DNA of 64,000 bases from Rubrobacter_D sp963840835 (GTDB lineage Bacteria; Actinomycetota; Rubrobacteria; Rubrobacterales; Rubrobacteraceae). The notes beneath the pieces were generated by a model. That model did no database searches and was not told the DNA's origin. It worked only from the letters and a program-made list of their open reading frames with translations. Below are positions 17,072-25,522 of this stretch, piece after piece (position 1 is the first letter of the stretch; the number at the start of each line of letters is the position of its first letter). A program made the translations under genes and the position numbers. Where the stretch lies: the NCBI GenBank assembly GCA_963840835.1, contig CAWJAM010000002.1, positions 62,001 to 126,000 of the forward strand. The letters run 5' to 3'.

Positions 17072-17708
17072 GATCAGGCTCCTCGTCGCCGACGACCACC
17101 CGATGCTGCGCGAGGGCCTCGTCGCCGTGCTAGGCACGCAGCCAGACTTCGAGGTTGTAGGCGAGGCGGCCGACGGAGAAGAAGTCGTCAGGCTCGCAAG
17201 AAACCTTGACCCCGACGTGATACTGCTTGACCTGGAGATGCCCGGAACCGACGGCGTCGAGGCGCTAGAAAGGTTACGCGACGCGGGTTCACGGGCGCGC
17301 TCCGTCGTCTTCACAGCGTATGATACGGACGCTCGAATACTTGGCTCCCTGCGAGCTGGTGCCCGCGGTTATTTACTCAAAGGCGCGTCGCGGCAGGAGA
17401 TCTTCGGAGCCATCCGCACCGTCCAGACCGGAGGCTCATTGCTCGAGCCGGCAGTCGCTGACAGGCTGCTCGAGCGCATAGACAGTGAGGAAAACGTCCC
17501 GCAGAACCGGCGCCTCACACCAAGGGAACTCGAGGTGCTCGCGCTCCTCGCCCGAGGACTCAAGAACGCCGAGATCGCGGCCCGGCTCTTCATCTCAGAA
17601 CGGACGGTCAAGTTTCACGTCGGCTCTATTTTGGCGAAACTCGAAGCCCAGAACCGCACCGAGGCGGCCAGGATCGCCGTTCGCCGCGGGCTCGTGGAAG
17701 CTCCCTGA
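17064..17708 (+). CDS. NarL/FixJ family response regulator
   Basis: 214 residues. The receiver domain has the acidic pair at Asp10-Asp11, phospho-acceptor Asp56 in LLDLEMPG, Thr in VVFTAYD and Lys in YLLKGAS, all intact. The C-terminal LuxR-type helix-turn-helix reads LTPRELEVLALLARGLKNAE and ERTVKFHVGSILAKL. It is the partner of the upstream GAF kinase, with which it overlaps. Targets are unknown; no neighbouring gene is an obvious one. Confidence 0.93.
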   Translation: MDKIRLLVADDHPMLREGLVAVLGTQPDFEVVGEAADGEEVVRLARNLDPDVILLDLEMPGTDGVEALERLRDAGSRARSVVFTAYDTDARILGSLRAGARGYLLKGASRQEIFGAIRTVQTGGSLLEPAVADRLLERIDSEENVPQNRRLTPRELEVLALLARGLKNAEIAARLFISERTVKFHVGSILAKLEAQNRTEAARIAVRRGLVEAP

Positions 17709-17885
17709 CCCGCGGTCTCAAGCAAACTTGCTCGGCAGAGATTTGCTTGTAGTCGGGTTCTCTCTAGAGTGGGACCTCGTCGGCCCTGATGCACGGTTTC
17801 GCATCTTTATCCGGCGCCACAACATGTAATATTGGGCGCATTGACCCCCGGAGGCGGATACGGATGAATAAGGATGCGAGGAGGA

Positions 17886-17917
17886 TAAGGGCCGGTGCTA
17901 AGGAGCACCGGCCCTTA
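17886..17917. terminator. Bidirectional hairpin terminator (probable)
   Basis: A 14-bp perfect stem (TAAGGGCCGGTGCT) with a 4-base loop lies between the convergent response-regulator and CHRD genes. No T-run follows, which is common in high-GC genomes. Confidence 0.6.
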
Positions 17918-17968
17918 CGCCCCGTAAAGGAGCACTGCTCCGACGTGGCCGAGGGCGTCCTCTCGGCC

Positions 17969-18400
17969 CTACTCCCTCTCGAGTTGGCCCCTTACGGCCC
18001 CGTCGGGATACGGCTCATTGTGGACGTTAACGTAGTACCGTCCGGGGTGCTCCTTTAGCTCCAGGCTCAGCGCTCGAGGCACCGCCACGCACCCGCTGGA
18101 GGAGCCATCCGTAGGCGGCTTGAGCTCCGCAACTATGGGGCCGGCCTCCCCGCGCAAACCGAGGTGGATGTGGGCCGCCGCGGCGGGCGCTATGCGCCGG
18201 ACCTCCAGCGTGTAGCACACCTTCGCTTTGTACACCTTGACCTCGGCCTCACCCCGACCGTTGGGGTCGCCCGGGCCCGGCACCTCTTTTTCGCCCGTCA
18301 AGGATGCTTCAAGGGTGGCGCGCTGGGCAGCCACCACGGGGACGGCCGCGAGCAGCACGATCACTAGGACGAGCGCTGCCAGTAGGGTCGGTCTCCTCAT
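17969..18400 (-). CDS. Secreted CHRD-domain protein
   Basis: 143 residues with a signal peptide (LLAALVLVIVLLAAVPVVAA, cleavage near 25) and one CHRD domain. The domain shows SLTGEKEVPGPGDPNGRGEA at its start and AHIHLGLRGEAGPIVAEL and YYVNVHNEPYPDGAVRGQL further on. CHRD domains occur in chordin and many bacterial exoproteins, where their role is unknown. A ribosome binding site AAAGGAGG lies 11 bases before the ATG. The 3' end faces the two-component system across a hairpin. Confidence 0.88.
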   Translation of the reverse strand: MRRPTLLAALVLVIVLLAAVPVVAAQRATLEASLTGEKEVPGPGDPNGRGEAEVKVYKAKVCYTLEVRRIAPAAAAHIHLGLRGEAGPIVAELKPPTDGSSSGCVAVPRALSLELKEHPGRYYVNVHNEPYPDGAVRGQLERE

Positions 18401-18692
18401 CGATCTCTCTACCTCCTTTGGTTGGGGATCCTCTCCACACTACATCTACACCGATTTGTACGCAACGGGGGATCATATGGTTCAACCTTCCCTGCGAAAT
18501 TCCGACTTGTTTAACTGCCGAGCAGGAGCTTGGTGGTCTGCAGCCACTAAGCTTCTAGGGCGCCGGTTACAGGGATCGCTCGGCAACCCGCTGAAGCGGG
18601 GACCAAGGACACCCGCCGACTCCAGATCTCGGTCATCAGATAGGAACTGGTGCGGTCAGCTCTGAGGTTTGCAAGACTCATGGTTGCGGCGC
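18401..18692. other. CHRD gene leader region with a possible structured element
   Basis: 292 bases between two minus-strand genes. At 18566-18620 the plus strand reads CGGCAACCCGCTGAAGCGGG then GACCAAGGACACCC. The stem CCCGC-TGAA-GCGGG is at 18587-18600. It loosely resembles the first half of a c-di-GMP-I riboswitch, but the second half is absent and no plus-strand gene follows. On the minus strand it would be in the CHRD mRNA leader. Confidence 0.25.
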
Positions 18693-19952
18693 TCACTCCG
18701 CGCCCGCTTTCCTCGCCACCGAAAGGCGCCACCAGCCGATCGCCGCCTGGACGAGCGCCAAGGTTACCAGGACCGCGAACAAGGCTGGGTATCCTACGCT
18801 AGCTATGATCCAACCTGCTATCAGTGGAAAACCCAGGATCGCGGCCTGGAACAGGAGCCCGGCGAGCGGCAGCACTCGCGGCCGCGCGGCCTCATCGGAG
18901 ACGTTGACCGCGTGCGCCTGCACGCTCGGGAGCGCCAGCCCATAACCCAGGCCAACGAAGGCCGAAGCCATCCCGTAGAGCAGCGGGTTCGAGCCGACGA
19001 TCAAGAAGGCGGCCACGGAGAGCGCCATCACGCTTACCGAAGCGGAAATCACCAACCTCGTCTCGAATCGGGAAGCCAGGGGAGCCAACCCGAAGCGGGA
19101 GGCTATGACCGCCACCGTGTAGGCGACGTAGAAGACCGAGTAATCTAGCCCTCGGGCCGAGGCGAACGTGGTCTGGAACTGGGTGAGGGAGGTGAACAGG
19201 CAGGCGAAGAGCAGGATCATCACCAGCGAGAAGACGGCCTCCGAACGCAGGATGCGCCAGACGGCATCCCCGAAGGCCACATCCGCCTCCTCTCCGGTGG
19301 CCCGCTCGGAGCCGCGACCACCGGGGGTCAAGAAGCCCACAGCGACCGTGAACGCCACGGCGAAGAGACACACCACGCCAGCGACGGCGAATGTCCCCCC
19401 GTAGCCGAGGTCCGTCTCGACCATGAATCTTGCCAGAACCGGACCGGCCCCGATCCCGATCTGCTGGGTGCCTGTAAGGTATCCGAAGTAGGTAGCCCTC
19501 CCCGAGTCGGTGACCATCTCACTCATTACCATCGGCGTCGCGGTGTAGACAACCGCCCAGGCGGTGCCGAGCAAGACACCGATCCCTATGAGCGGCGTCC
19601 ACGCCCCTTTGACAAGCGCAGTCCCGACCGCCCCGAGCGCGTACACCGCTACGGCGAGCGCAACCACCACGTGCGGCCTCAGGACTTCCGGATAGCGGAT
19701 CAAGAGCCCTATGCACAGCACAGCCGGGACCAGGGCCGAGGAAAGGATCACCCCGAAGGCCGCCTCGTTGCCCCCCAATTCCTTCACGTAGAGGGGCAGC
19801 AGCAACACCATCCCGTACGCCGTCGAGATCCCCAACGTCCCGAGCAGCAACGACACCACCGCAGTCACCCTCACCCCCCGCCGCAATCCCTCGACCGCGA
19901 TCTCCCCAACACCGTTCTCGGACACCCCTTCGTCTCCCTCGTTCGTCGCCAC
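18693..19952 (-). CDS. MFS transporter
   Basis: 419 residues with twelve hydrophobic segments and a short cytosolic N-terminus. Features of the major facilitator superfamily include YGMVLLLPLYVKELGGNEAA in the first helices, TGTQQIGIGAGPVLARF at helices 4-5 and a central cytoplasmic loop near residue 215. The substrate cannot be read from sequence; the overall type resembles drug or metabolite exporters. It is divergent from a LysR regulator with palindromes between them, so expression is probably controlled by that regulator and its ligand. Confidence 0.85.
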   Translation of the reverse strand: MATNEGDEGVSENGVGEIAVEGLRRGVRVTAVVSLLLGTLGISTAYGMVLLLPLYVKELGGNEAAFGVILSSALVPAVLCIGLLIRYPEVLRPHVVVALAVAVYALGAVGTALVKGAWTPLIGIGVLLGTAWAVVYTATPMVMSEMVTDSGRATYFGYLTGTQQIGIGAGPVLARFMVETDLGYGGTFAVAGVVCLFAVAFTVAVGFLTPGGRGSERATGEEADVAFGDAVWRILRSEAVFSLVMILLFACLFTSLTQFQTTFASARGLDYSVFYVAYTVAVIASRFGLAPLASRFETRLVISASVSVMALSVAAFLIVGSNPLLYGMASAFVGLGYGLALPSVQAHAVNVSDEAARPRVLPLAGLLFQAAILGFPLIAGWIIASVGYPALFAVLVTLALVQAAIGWWRLSVARKAGAE

Positions 19953-19987
19953 CTATCGCCTGTCCCGATCGTAACGCTGTGCTAATA

Positions 19988-20034
19988 TCGTTTCCAACGA
20001 AAACTGGAGATGTATCGTATCGGCTAGAGCGATA
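19988..20034. promoter_or_regulatory. Probable LysR operator region
   Basis: Two dyads lie in the 100-base gap between the divergent MFS and LysR genes: TCGTT-TCC-AACGA at 19988-20000 and TATCG-GCTAGAG-CGATA at 20018-20034. Both suit the T-N11-A style of LysR-family sites. Confidence 0.45.
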
Positions 20035-20052
20035 TGAAAGATGGAGGATGAG

Positions 20053-20991
20053 ATGGAGTTGAGGCAGGTAGAGACGTTTCTGGCTGTGGCTGAGGAGCTC
20101 TCCTTCTCGCGGGCTGCCTCCAGGTTGGGCTACGTGCAGTCGAGCGTAAGCGCCCAGGTAGCTTCGTTGGAGCGGCAGCTCGGGGCTCCCCTGTTCGACC
20201 GGTTGGGAAGAAGGATCTCGCTAACCGACGCTGGCAGGGTCATGTTCCGCTACTCGGGCAGGCTGTTGAGCCTTGCCGAGGAGACCAGGGAGGCGGTCGC
20301 GGACGCGGGGGCGGGTTCGGGCGAGGTCACGGGAAAGCTCACGGTGAGCGCCCCTGAGACGCTTCTCACGTACCGATTGCCGAGGCTTCTGGCCCTCTTC
20401 CACGAGCGGCACCCGAAGGTGAGGTTGTTGGTGAGGCCGAGTGAGGTAGGGAGGCTCATGGGAAGCATGCGCCGGGGGGTCGAGGAAGGAGTCATGGACG
20501 TGGCCTTTATCCTGGACGGACCTGTTGAGGTACCTGGCCTCCGCGTCGAGTTGCTGCTCGAGGAGGGTGTGAGCGTCATTGCGCCAGGGGATCATGACCT
20601 GGCCTCTGCGGCTTCGGTGGCCCCGAAGGACCTCTGGGGCGAGACGGTCCTCTTGCCTGAGACGCCGGAGCCAGGGGGCTGTGCTTACCGGGGGCAGTTC
20701 GAGCGCCAGCTAGCGGCGGCAGGAGTCGTGCCGCCAGAGAGGATGGAGTTCCAGAGCATAGAGGCCGTAAAGCAGTGCGTGGCCGCTGGAATGGGCGTCT
20801 CCGCTTTGATAAGCGTGGCGGTTGACACGCACCCCTTGGACGGCAAGGTCACCACGCTGCCGTGGGAGGAACCCTTCGAAGTCTTCACCCAGATGGTCTG
20901 GCACGAACAACGATGGCAGTCTCCCGCCCTCAGGGCGTTCCTGAGCACAGCCAGGGAGGCTTTCTCCGTGACAACCGCGCCGATCGTCTAA
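20053..20991 (+). CDS. LysR family transcriptional regulator
   Basis: 312 residues from ATG 20053, which follows GGAGG at 20044 and gives the classic opening MELRQVETFLAVAEELSFSR. An ATG at 20041 is less likely because it overlaps that ribosome binding site. The winged helix (about 1-60) ends with FDRLGRRISLTDAGR, and the periplasmic-binding-like effector domain follows (LTVSAPETLLTYRLPRLLALF). It would autoregulate and control the divergent MFS gene in response to that transporter's substrate, by analogy with other LysR-transporter pairs. Confidence 0.9.
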   Translation: MELRQVETFLAVAEELSFSRAASRLGYVQSSVSAQVASLERQLGAPLFDRLGRRISLTDAGRVMFRYSGRLLSLAEETREAVADAGAGSGEVTGKLTVSAPETLLTYRLPRLLALFHERHPKVRLLVRPSEVGRLMGSMRRGVEEGVMDVAFILDGPVEVPGLRVELLLEEGVSVIAPGDHDLASAASVAPKDLWGETVLLPETPEPGGCAYRGQFERQLAAAGVVPPERMEFQSIEAVKQCVAAGMGVSALISVAVDTHPLDGKVTTLPWEEPFEVFTQMVWHEQRWQSPALRAFLSTAREAFSVTTAPIV

Positions 20992-21110
20992 GGCAACGCC
21001 AAACTCCGGGGCCTGTACTTTGGTACAGGTCGAAAACCGTCCCTCCTGACGTTTCCCGGCCCCGGTCTGGGCGATACATTGTATTCAACCAAGATCGGGA
21101 GGAATTCGAA

Positions 21111-21827
21111 ATGAACGAACAATCATCACGACGCACGGCGCTCATTACCGGCGCCTCCCGCGGCCTCGGCCTCGCGCTGGCCCGGAGATTGGCCGAAGAC
21201 GGCTGGACCCTGATCCTGGACGCCCGCAACGGAGAAGACCTGGAGGCAGCCGTCCACGGCGAACTGGCGGACCTCACCGAGATCGTAGCCATCCCCGGCG
21301 ACGTAGCGGACGAGGAACACCGCCGGACGCTTGCGACCGCCGCGCACGAAGCGGGCGGCCTGGACGCGCTGGTGAACAACGCGAGCGTCCTCGGTCCGAG
21401 CCCTCAACCATACTTGCTGGACTATCCGCCCGGTGAGCTGGAGAGGGTCTACCGCATCAACGTACTTGCTCCGCTCGCGCTCGCGCAGGCCGTCCGGGAT
21501 GAGTTGAAGCCAGGAGCGGCCATCGTCAACGTGACGAGTGACGCCGCCGTCGAGCCGTACGAAGGCTGGGGCGGATACGGCTCGAGCAAGGCCGCCCTGG
21601 CGCAGCTCTCCAACATCCTCGGCGCGGAGAACCCTGAGTTGCGCGTCTACGCCGTCGACCCAGGCGATATGCGGACCAGAATGCACCAGGAAGCGTTCCC
21701 CGGCGAGGACATCAGCGACCGTCCGTTGCCGGAGGAGAGCGTGCCTGGCCTGATCTCACTCCTGACCGGCGACCTGCCGAACGGGCGCTACGAGGCCCGC
21801 GCCCTGACCACCGCGAGAGAAAGTTAG
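21111..21827 (+). CDS. Short-chain dehydrogenase/reductase
   Basis: 238 residues from ATG 21111, with GGAGG nine bases upstream. The cofactor motif TGASRGLG is at about residues 14-21, followed by VNNAS, and the catalytic Ser and Tyr-x-x-x-Lys appear in VTSDAA and YGSSK. LILDARN after the second strand does not decide between NADH and NADPH. The substrate is unknown. The stop is 3 bases before the QueA-like gene, so the two are co-transcribed. Confidence 0.87.
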   Translation: MNEQSSRRTALITGASRGLGLALARRLAEDGWTLILDARNGEDLEAAVHGELADLTEIVAIPGDVADEEHRRTLATAAHEAGGLDALVNNASVLGPSPQPYLLDYPPGELERVYRINVLAPLALAQAVRDELKPGAAIVNVTSDAAVEPYEGWGGYGSSKAALAQLSNILGAENPELRVYAVDPGDMRTRMHQEAFPGEDISDRPLPEESVPGLISLLTGDLPNGRYEARALTTARES

Positions 21828-21830
21828 CCT

Positions 21831-22953
21831 ATGACCGTACATGCACTCGTCTTCGACGAGAAGAGAAGCTTCGACCCACTGGACTTCGAGTTGCCCCGGG
21901 AACTGGAGGCCGGCGAGCCGCCGGAGGCGCGAGGTCTGCGCCGCGACGAAGTCCGCCTGATGGTCTCCTACCTCGAAGACGACCAAGTCGTCCATTCCAG
22001 CTTCGCCGACCTGCCAGAGTTCCTCGAGGCCGGCGACACGCTCGTCATAAACACCAGCGGTACGATGAACGCCGCGCTACCCGCGGTAAGAGAAAACGGA
22101 ATACCCCTCACCGTGCACCTCTCGACCCACCTACCAGCGGACCTGTGGGTCGTCGAGCTGAGGTCCTCCTCCGGAGATGAACCTGTGCTCGACGGTGAGT
22201 CTGGAGAGATTCTGGCGCTCCCGGAAGGAGCGAGCATCGTCCTGCAGACGCCTTATCTACCGGAGAATCGGAAGCAGCCCGTGGAACCCAACCGGCTCTG
22301 GATCTCCACCTTGAACCTGCCCCTGAACCTTGAGGAGTACCTGGAGCGATACGGATCTCCCATCAGGTACCGCTACGTCAGGGAGAGCTGGCCGGCGAGC
22401 TACTACCAGTCGGTCTACGCCACGGAGGTGGGTAGCGCAGAGATGCCTTCGGCGGGCAGAGCCTTCACCCCAGAGCTCATCACGCGCCTCGTCGCAGAGG
22501 GAGTAAAGATCGTACCGCTCGTGCTGCACACGGGCGTCGCCAGCCTCGAAGACGACGAGCCGCCGTACGAGGAGTTCTACCGCGTACCCCCCGAGACCGC
22601 CGGCGCGATCAACGCGGCGCGCAACGCGGGACGCAGGGTCGTAGCCGTCGGGACGACCGTCGTGCGGGCGTTGGAGAGCTGTAACAGACGGGGACGGCGT
22701 GACCCATCCTGGCGAGGGCTGGACCGATCTCTATATCACCCCGGAGCGCGGCATACGGTCCGTGAACGCCATGCTGACAGGGCTGCACGAACCCCGCTCG
22801 ACCCACCTGTCGATGCTGGAAGCTCTCGTAGGACAAGCATCGGTGCGCCCTCTCTCGAGCAGGGGCCGGGAACACCTGGAGGTCGCTTACTCGGAGGCCC
22901 TGGACAGAGGCTACCTCTGGCACGAGTTCGGGGACCTGCATCTAATCTTGTAG
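21831..22953 (+). pseudogene. QueA-like tRNA ribosyltransferase-isomerase family gene, frameshifted
   Basis: The reading frame from ATG 21831 matches QueA-type proteins through VKIVPLVLHTGVASL and VVAVGTTVVRALES. At 22678-22680 one extra base shifts it out of frame. The family C-terminus (VTDGDGVTHPGEGWTDLYIT, SVNAMLTGLHEPRSTHLSML, GYLWHEFGDLHLIL) continues in the next frame to the stop at 22953. Left unshifted, the frame runs to 23015 with an unrelated tail through a repeat. QueA makes epoxyqueuosine from S-adenosylmethionine in tRNA, but this copy may be a divergent paralogue, since no other queuosine gene is nearby. Either the gene is recently inactivated or the sequence has an error here. 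Confidence 0.8.
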
Positions 22954-22954
22954 C

Positions 22955-23029
22955 TTTCAGCACTTCAGCACTTCAGCATTTCAGCTTTTTTCTTGCTGAA
23001 GTGCTGACCGGCTGAAATGCTGAAATGCG
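22955..23029. repeat. Repeat family A element
   Basis: CAGCACTTCAGCATTTCAGC, a T-rich bridge, then the inverted copy GCTGAAGTGCTGACCGGCTG, which can fold into a long hairpin. It lies just after the QueA-like gene's true stop. Confidence 0.8.
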
Positions 23030-23031
23030 CG

Positions 23032-23059
23032 AATGGCAGAGGTCTTGACCTCTGCCATT
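23032..23059. terminator. Hairpin terminator between convergent genes
   Basis: AATGGCAGAGGTC and its reverse complement GACCTCTGCCATT adjoin with a 2-base gap, giving about 12 paired bases and a 4-base loop. It lies 4 bases from the lipoprotein stop, between convergent genes. Confidence 0.7.
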
Positions 23060-23063
23060 CGAT

Positions 23064-23792
23064 TCATGTACACGCTACGACGGCCTCGCCCGGTTTCCAG
23101 CCGGGTGGGTCGGTACAGAGCCAGTTGACGGCCTCGCGGCTCGTACGTTTATCCCCGGTTCTCATATCCATGCGCCAGGTAAAGATGCGGCGGTTCTTGC
23201 AGTTCAGCGCTCCCTGGCCCGAGGCTATGTGCGCGGGTCCGCCGAGGCCAGGTTGGAGGTCTCTGGCGCTCCGGTTGAGGACGTACACGAAGCCGACGTT
23301 ATCCTCTTTGCCGAGCAAACCAGTCTGCGACAGGCTCAGTTTAAGCAGCCGTAGTTGCTCCCCTTGTTCGTGCCTCTCGGCGAAGTAGTCGAGCAGCTCG
23401 CCCTGGTCGTAGGTGACGAAACCGTTCACTATCTTGCCGCTGGGCTCGATCTCACCGACGGTATACCAGGACCAGGGGTCATAGGGTCCGTCCGCAAAAT
23501 CTGGGGGACTCGGGCCTTCCGACAGGAAGAAGATGCGCGAGAGGACCGCCTGATCCCCGCTGTTGAAAGCCTCGACGAAGGAGATCACCAGTTCGGCCAC
23601 CTGCCTCGGCTGACAGCCGTCAGGGAGTGAGGCGTCGTCGCTGGTGACGATCACCCGCGTTGGCTGCTGGTAGGTTACGGGTTCACGATATCCGTCCTCC
23701 CTCACGGAACGCGACCCCCCGGAACCCTGGTCTTCCCCACACCCGATCACAAGCAACAGGAGGGCCAGAATGGGTAGAGCCGCCACCTTCAT
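23064..23792 (-). CDS. Putative lipoprotein of unknown function
   Basis: 242 residues from ATG 23792, giving a lipoprotein signal: MKVAALPILALLLLVIGCGE with Cys18 as the lipidated residue. Longer in-frame starts would put the signal peptide inside the protein. The mature part contains RQVAELVISFVEAFNSGDQ, typical of NTF2/SnoaL-like folds in which a small cone-shaped pocket binds a ligand; this is a weak inference. Two late cysteines (NCKNRR, WLCTDPP) might form a disulfide. No Shine-Dalgarno sequence is obvious. I do not recognise a named family. Confidence 0.65.
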   Translation of the reverse strand: MKVAALPILALLLLVIGCGEDQGSGGSRSVREDGYREPVTYQQPTRVIVTSDDASLPDGCQPRQVAELVISFVEAFNSGDQAVLSRIFFLSEGPSPPDFADGPYDPWSWYTVGEIEPSGKIVNGFVTYDQGELLDYFAERHEQGEQLRLLKLSLSQTGLLGKEDNVGFVYVLNRSARDLQPGLGGPAHIASGQGALNCKNRRIFTWRMDMRTGDKRTSREAVNWLCTDPPGWKPGEAVVACT

Positions 23793-23921
23793 AGAGAAGT
23801 CCGAGATCGCCCCGCCTTCCGCCACCACCCGCAGTCTCCCCATTCTATACCCGCAGCAAGACACACGCGCCAGCGAAGCACCACCCAAGGCAATCCGCAG
23901 AGAATCAAAAACACCTGACAA

Positions 23922-23998
23922 GCGAAGGCGAAGCCTGAGCGCGCTGACAAGGCGCGAAGCGCCGTGCTGACAAGCGAAGCCCGCAAGGGCGTAGCGTG
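23922..23998. repeat. Repeat family B element
   Basis: CTGACAAGCGAAGGCGAAGC and variants: conserved TGACAAG links alternate with small GC-rich mirror hairpins such as GGCGCGAAGCGCC. It joins the lipoprotein gene and the LuxR-type regulator gene. Confidence 0.7.
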
Positions 23999-24625
23999 CT
24001 ACAAAGAGATCAGACCGTGTCTTGCGCCCTGGCCGACGGCCTCGGCGCGGTTGCTAACGCCGAGCTTGGAGTAGAGCGATGATATATGGAATTTGACCGT
24101 ATGCTCGCTGATGTGGAGCTCGCGCGCGATCATCTTGTTGGACAGCCCGCCCCCGAGCAGGCCGAGCACCTCACTCTCGCGGGCGGTCAACGGCTCCGAG
24201 AGCTCTTCGACGACCGCAGCAGGCTCGTCGAAGAGCCGCTCGGCCAGGGTTTTCGGGAGTACGGTCAGGCCATGGGCCACCGCGGCGACGGCAGCCCCCA
24301 GCTCCTCCGACAGGGCGTCGGGCGAAACTACGCCCCAACCCCTTGGAGACAGGGCGCGCAACCTTGACGCCTCACCCTCGTCCTCCGAGAGTAACAATAG
24401 CGATTGCGTACCGTGTTCTGAGACGGAGAGTGCGGTCTCTTCGAGCAACTCCTCGTCGGCGACGAGCACCACATCGGCTCCGGAGAGCGGGGGAACGGGT
24501 CCTGCGGATAGACCAGCCTCGCCGACAACTAGCAAGTCGGTGGTCTCGACGGACGCGAGCATCGATCGCAGCCCCGCCCGCATGGTGGGCGTTGGGGCCA
24601 CGACGAACACCCGCGTAGGCGTCAC
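23999..24625 (-). CDS. LuxR-type regulator with a degenerate receiver domain
   Basis: 208 residues. The C-terminal helix-turn-helix is canonical: LTARESEVLGLLGGGLSNKM, then ISEHTVKFHISSLYSKLG. The N-terminal 125 residues have the length and strand pattern of a receiver (VFVVAPTPTMRAGLRSML), but the acidic pair is replaced by AP and the phospho-acceptor position is unclear (GADVVLVADEE). It therefore probably does not respond to a kinase in the usual way. The start overlaps the end of the upstream protease gene by 4 bases (ATGA-like), so it is the third gene of an operon with two HtrA-like proteases and may report on their activity. Confidence 0.82.
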   Translation of the reverse strand: MTPTRVFVVAPTPTMRAGLRSMLASVETTDLLVVGEAGLSAGPVPPLSGADVVLVADEELLEETALSVSEHGTQSLLLLSEDEGEASRLRALSPRGWGVVSPDALSEELGAAVAAVAHGLTVLPKTLAERLFDEPAAVVEELSEPLTARESEVLGLLGGGLSNKMIARELHISEHTVKFHISSLYSKLGVSNRAEAVGQGARHGLISL

Positions 24626-25512
24626 GCGGCGCGTCCCGACTCCGCCAGGTTCACTTTCATGACTATGATTTTACCGCCGCGCATTAGCCGCAGGTCGAGA
24701 GCATCACCGGTCCTTGCGAGCGCTTCCAATAGGGTACCCGCCCTATCGAGCGGTTCGCCCGCTATGGCGAGCAGGACGTCGCCTACCAGTAGGCCGGCCC
24801 GGTCTCCGGCACCACCCGCCTCGACCTCGGCGATCACGAGCCCGGAAGTCCCGGCTTCGTGGTGCATAGATACCGGCAACTCGACGGGCAAGACCCCGAC
24901 CCCTAGTCTCGGGCGGCGTTCTCCTGCCACCCAGGCATCCGCCGCGTTGCTCGGGATAGAGAGCGCCATGCTGCCGAAAATCATCGCGTTGATGGCGACG
25001 ATCTCACCCCTGGCGTTCAGGAGCGGTCCGCCCGAGTTCCCTGGCGCGAGGGCGACGTCAGATCTCACGTAGCGCGCAGATGAGCCCAGGCCTGGCCCTC
25101 GTGACTCACCAACCCCGCCTATGATGCCGGCGCTCACAGCCCCGACCCGGCCCCAGGGGTGGCCGATAGCGTAGACCAGCTCCCCCACGCGCAGCGCGTC
25201 CGAGTCCCCGACCGGGGCCGCGGGGAGATTCGGAGTGTTGCCGTCAAGCCTGAGCAGCGCGAGGTCCAGGCTGCGGCTGCTCTTCACTACCTCCGCGTCG
25301 AACGTCCTGGCGTCGTAGAGGGCCACCGTGACTTTACGGCGTCCTCCTGCGACCACGTGATGGTTGGTCAAGACGAGGCCTTCAGGATGCCAGATTACAC
25401 CGGCCCCGATGCCCCGCCCGCCGCTGCGTACCTGCACGACGCTCCTCTGCGCGTCTTCGATCATCCGCGCGCCGGCCAGGACGGCGGAGGAGTCTCCCGA
25501 TAACTCGACCAT
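24622..25512 (-). CDS. HtrA/DegP-like serine protease with PDZ domain, no signal peptide
   Basis: 296 residues from ATG 25512, with GGAG upstream. The trypsin-like domain keeps the triad: His in LTNHHVV, Asp in SLDLALLRL, Ser in APGNSGGPL. A PDZ domain fills the C-terminal third (AGLLVGDVLLAIAGEPLDRA). No signal peptide or membrane anchor precedes the protease, so it should be cytosolic, unlike most DegP/HtrA quality-control proteases. It follows a second gene of the same kind by 10 bases and precedes a LuxR-type regulator, forming a three-gene unit. Family and catalytic competence are clear; the substrate is not. Confidence 0.85.
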   Translation of the reverse strand: MVELSGDSSAVLAGARMIEDAQRSVVQVRSGGRGIGAGVIWHPEGLVLTNHHVVAGGRRKVTVALYDARTFDAEVVKSSRSLDLALLRLDGNTPNLPAAPVGDSDALRVGELVYAIGHPWGRVGAVSAGIIGGVGESRGPGLGSSARYVRSDVALAPGNSGGPLLNARGEIVAINAMIFGSMALSIPSNAADAWVAGERRPRLGVGVLPVELPVSMHHEAGTSGLVIAEVEAGGAGDRAGLLVGDVLLAIAGEPLDRAGTLLEALARTGDALDLRLMRGGKIIVMKVNLAESGRAA

Positions 25513-25522
25513 CTTCAGGCTC

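Noticed and set aside
20862..21110. Upstream start of the SDR at 20862
   Set aside because: It would overlap the end of the LysR gene. ATG 21111 has GGAGG and begins directly before the cofactor-binding motif.
22682..23015. The last 110 residues of the unshifted QueA-like frame
   Set aside because: They are Arg/Pro-rich, run through repeat A and have no family likeness; the true C-terminus lies in the next frame.
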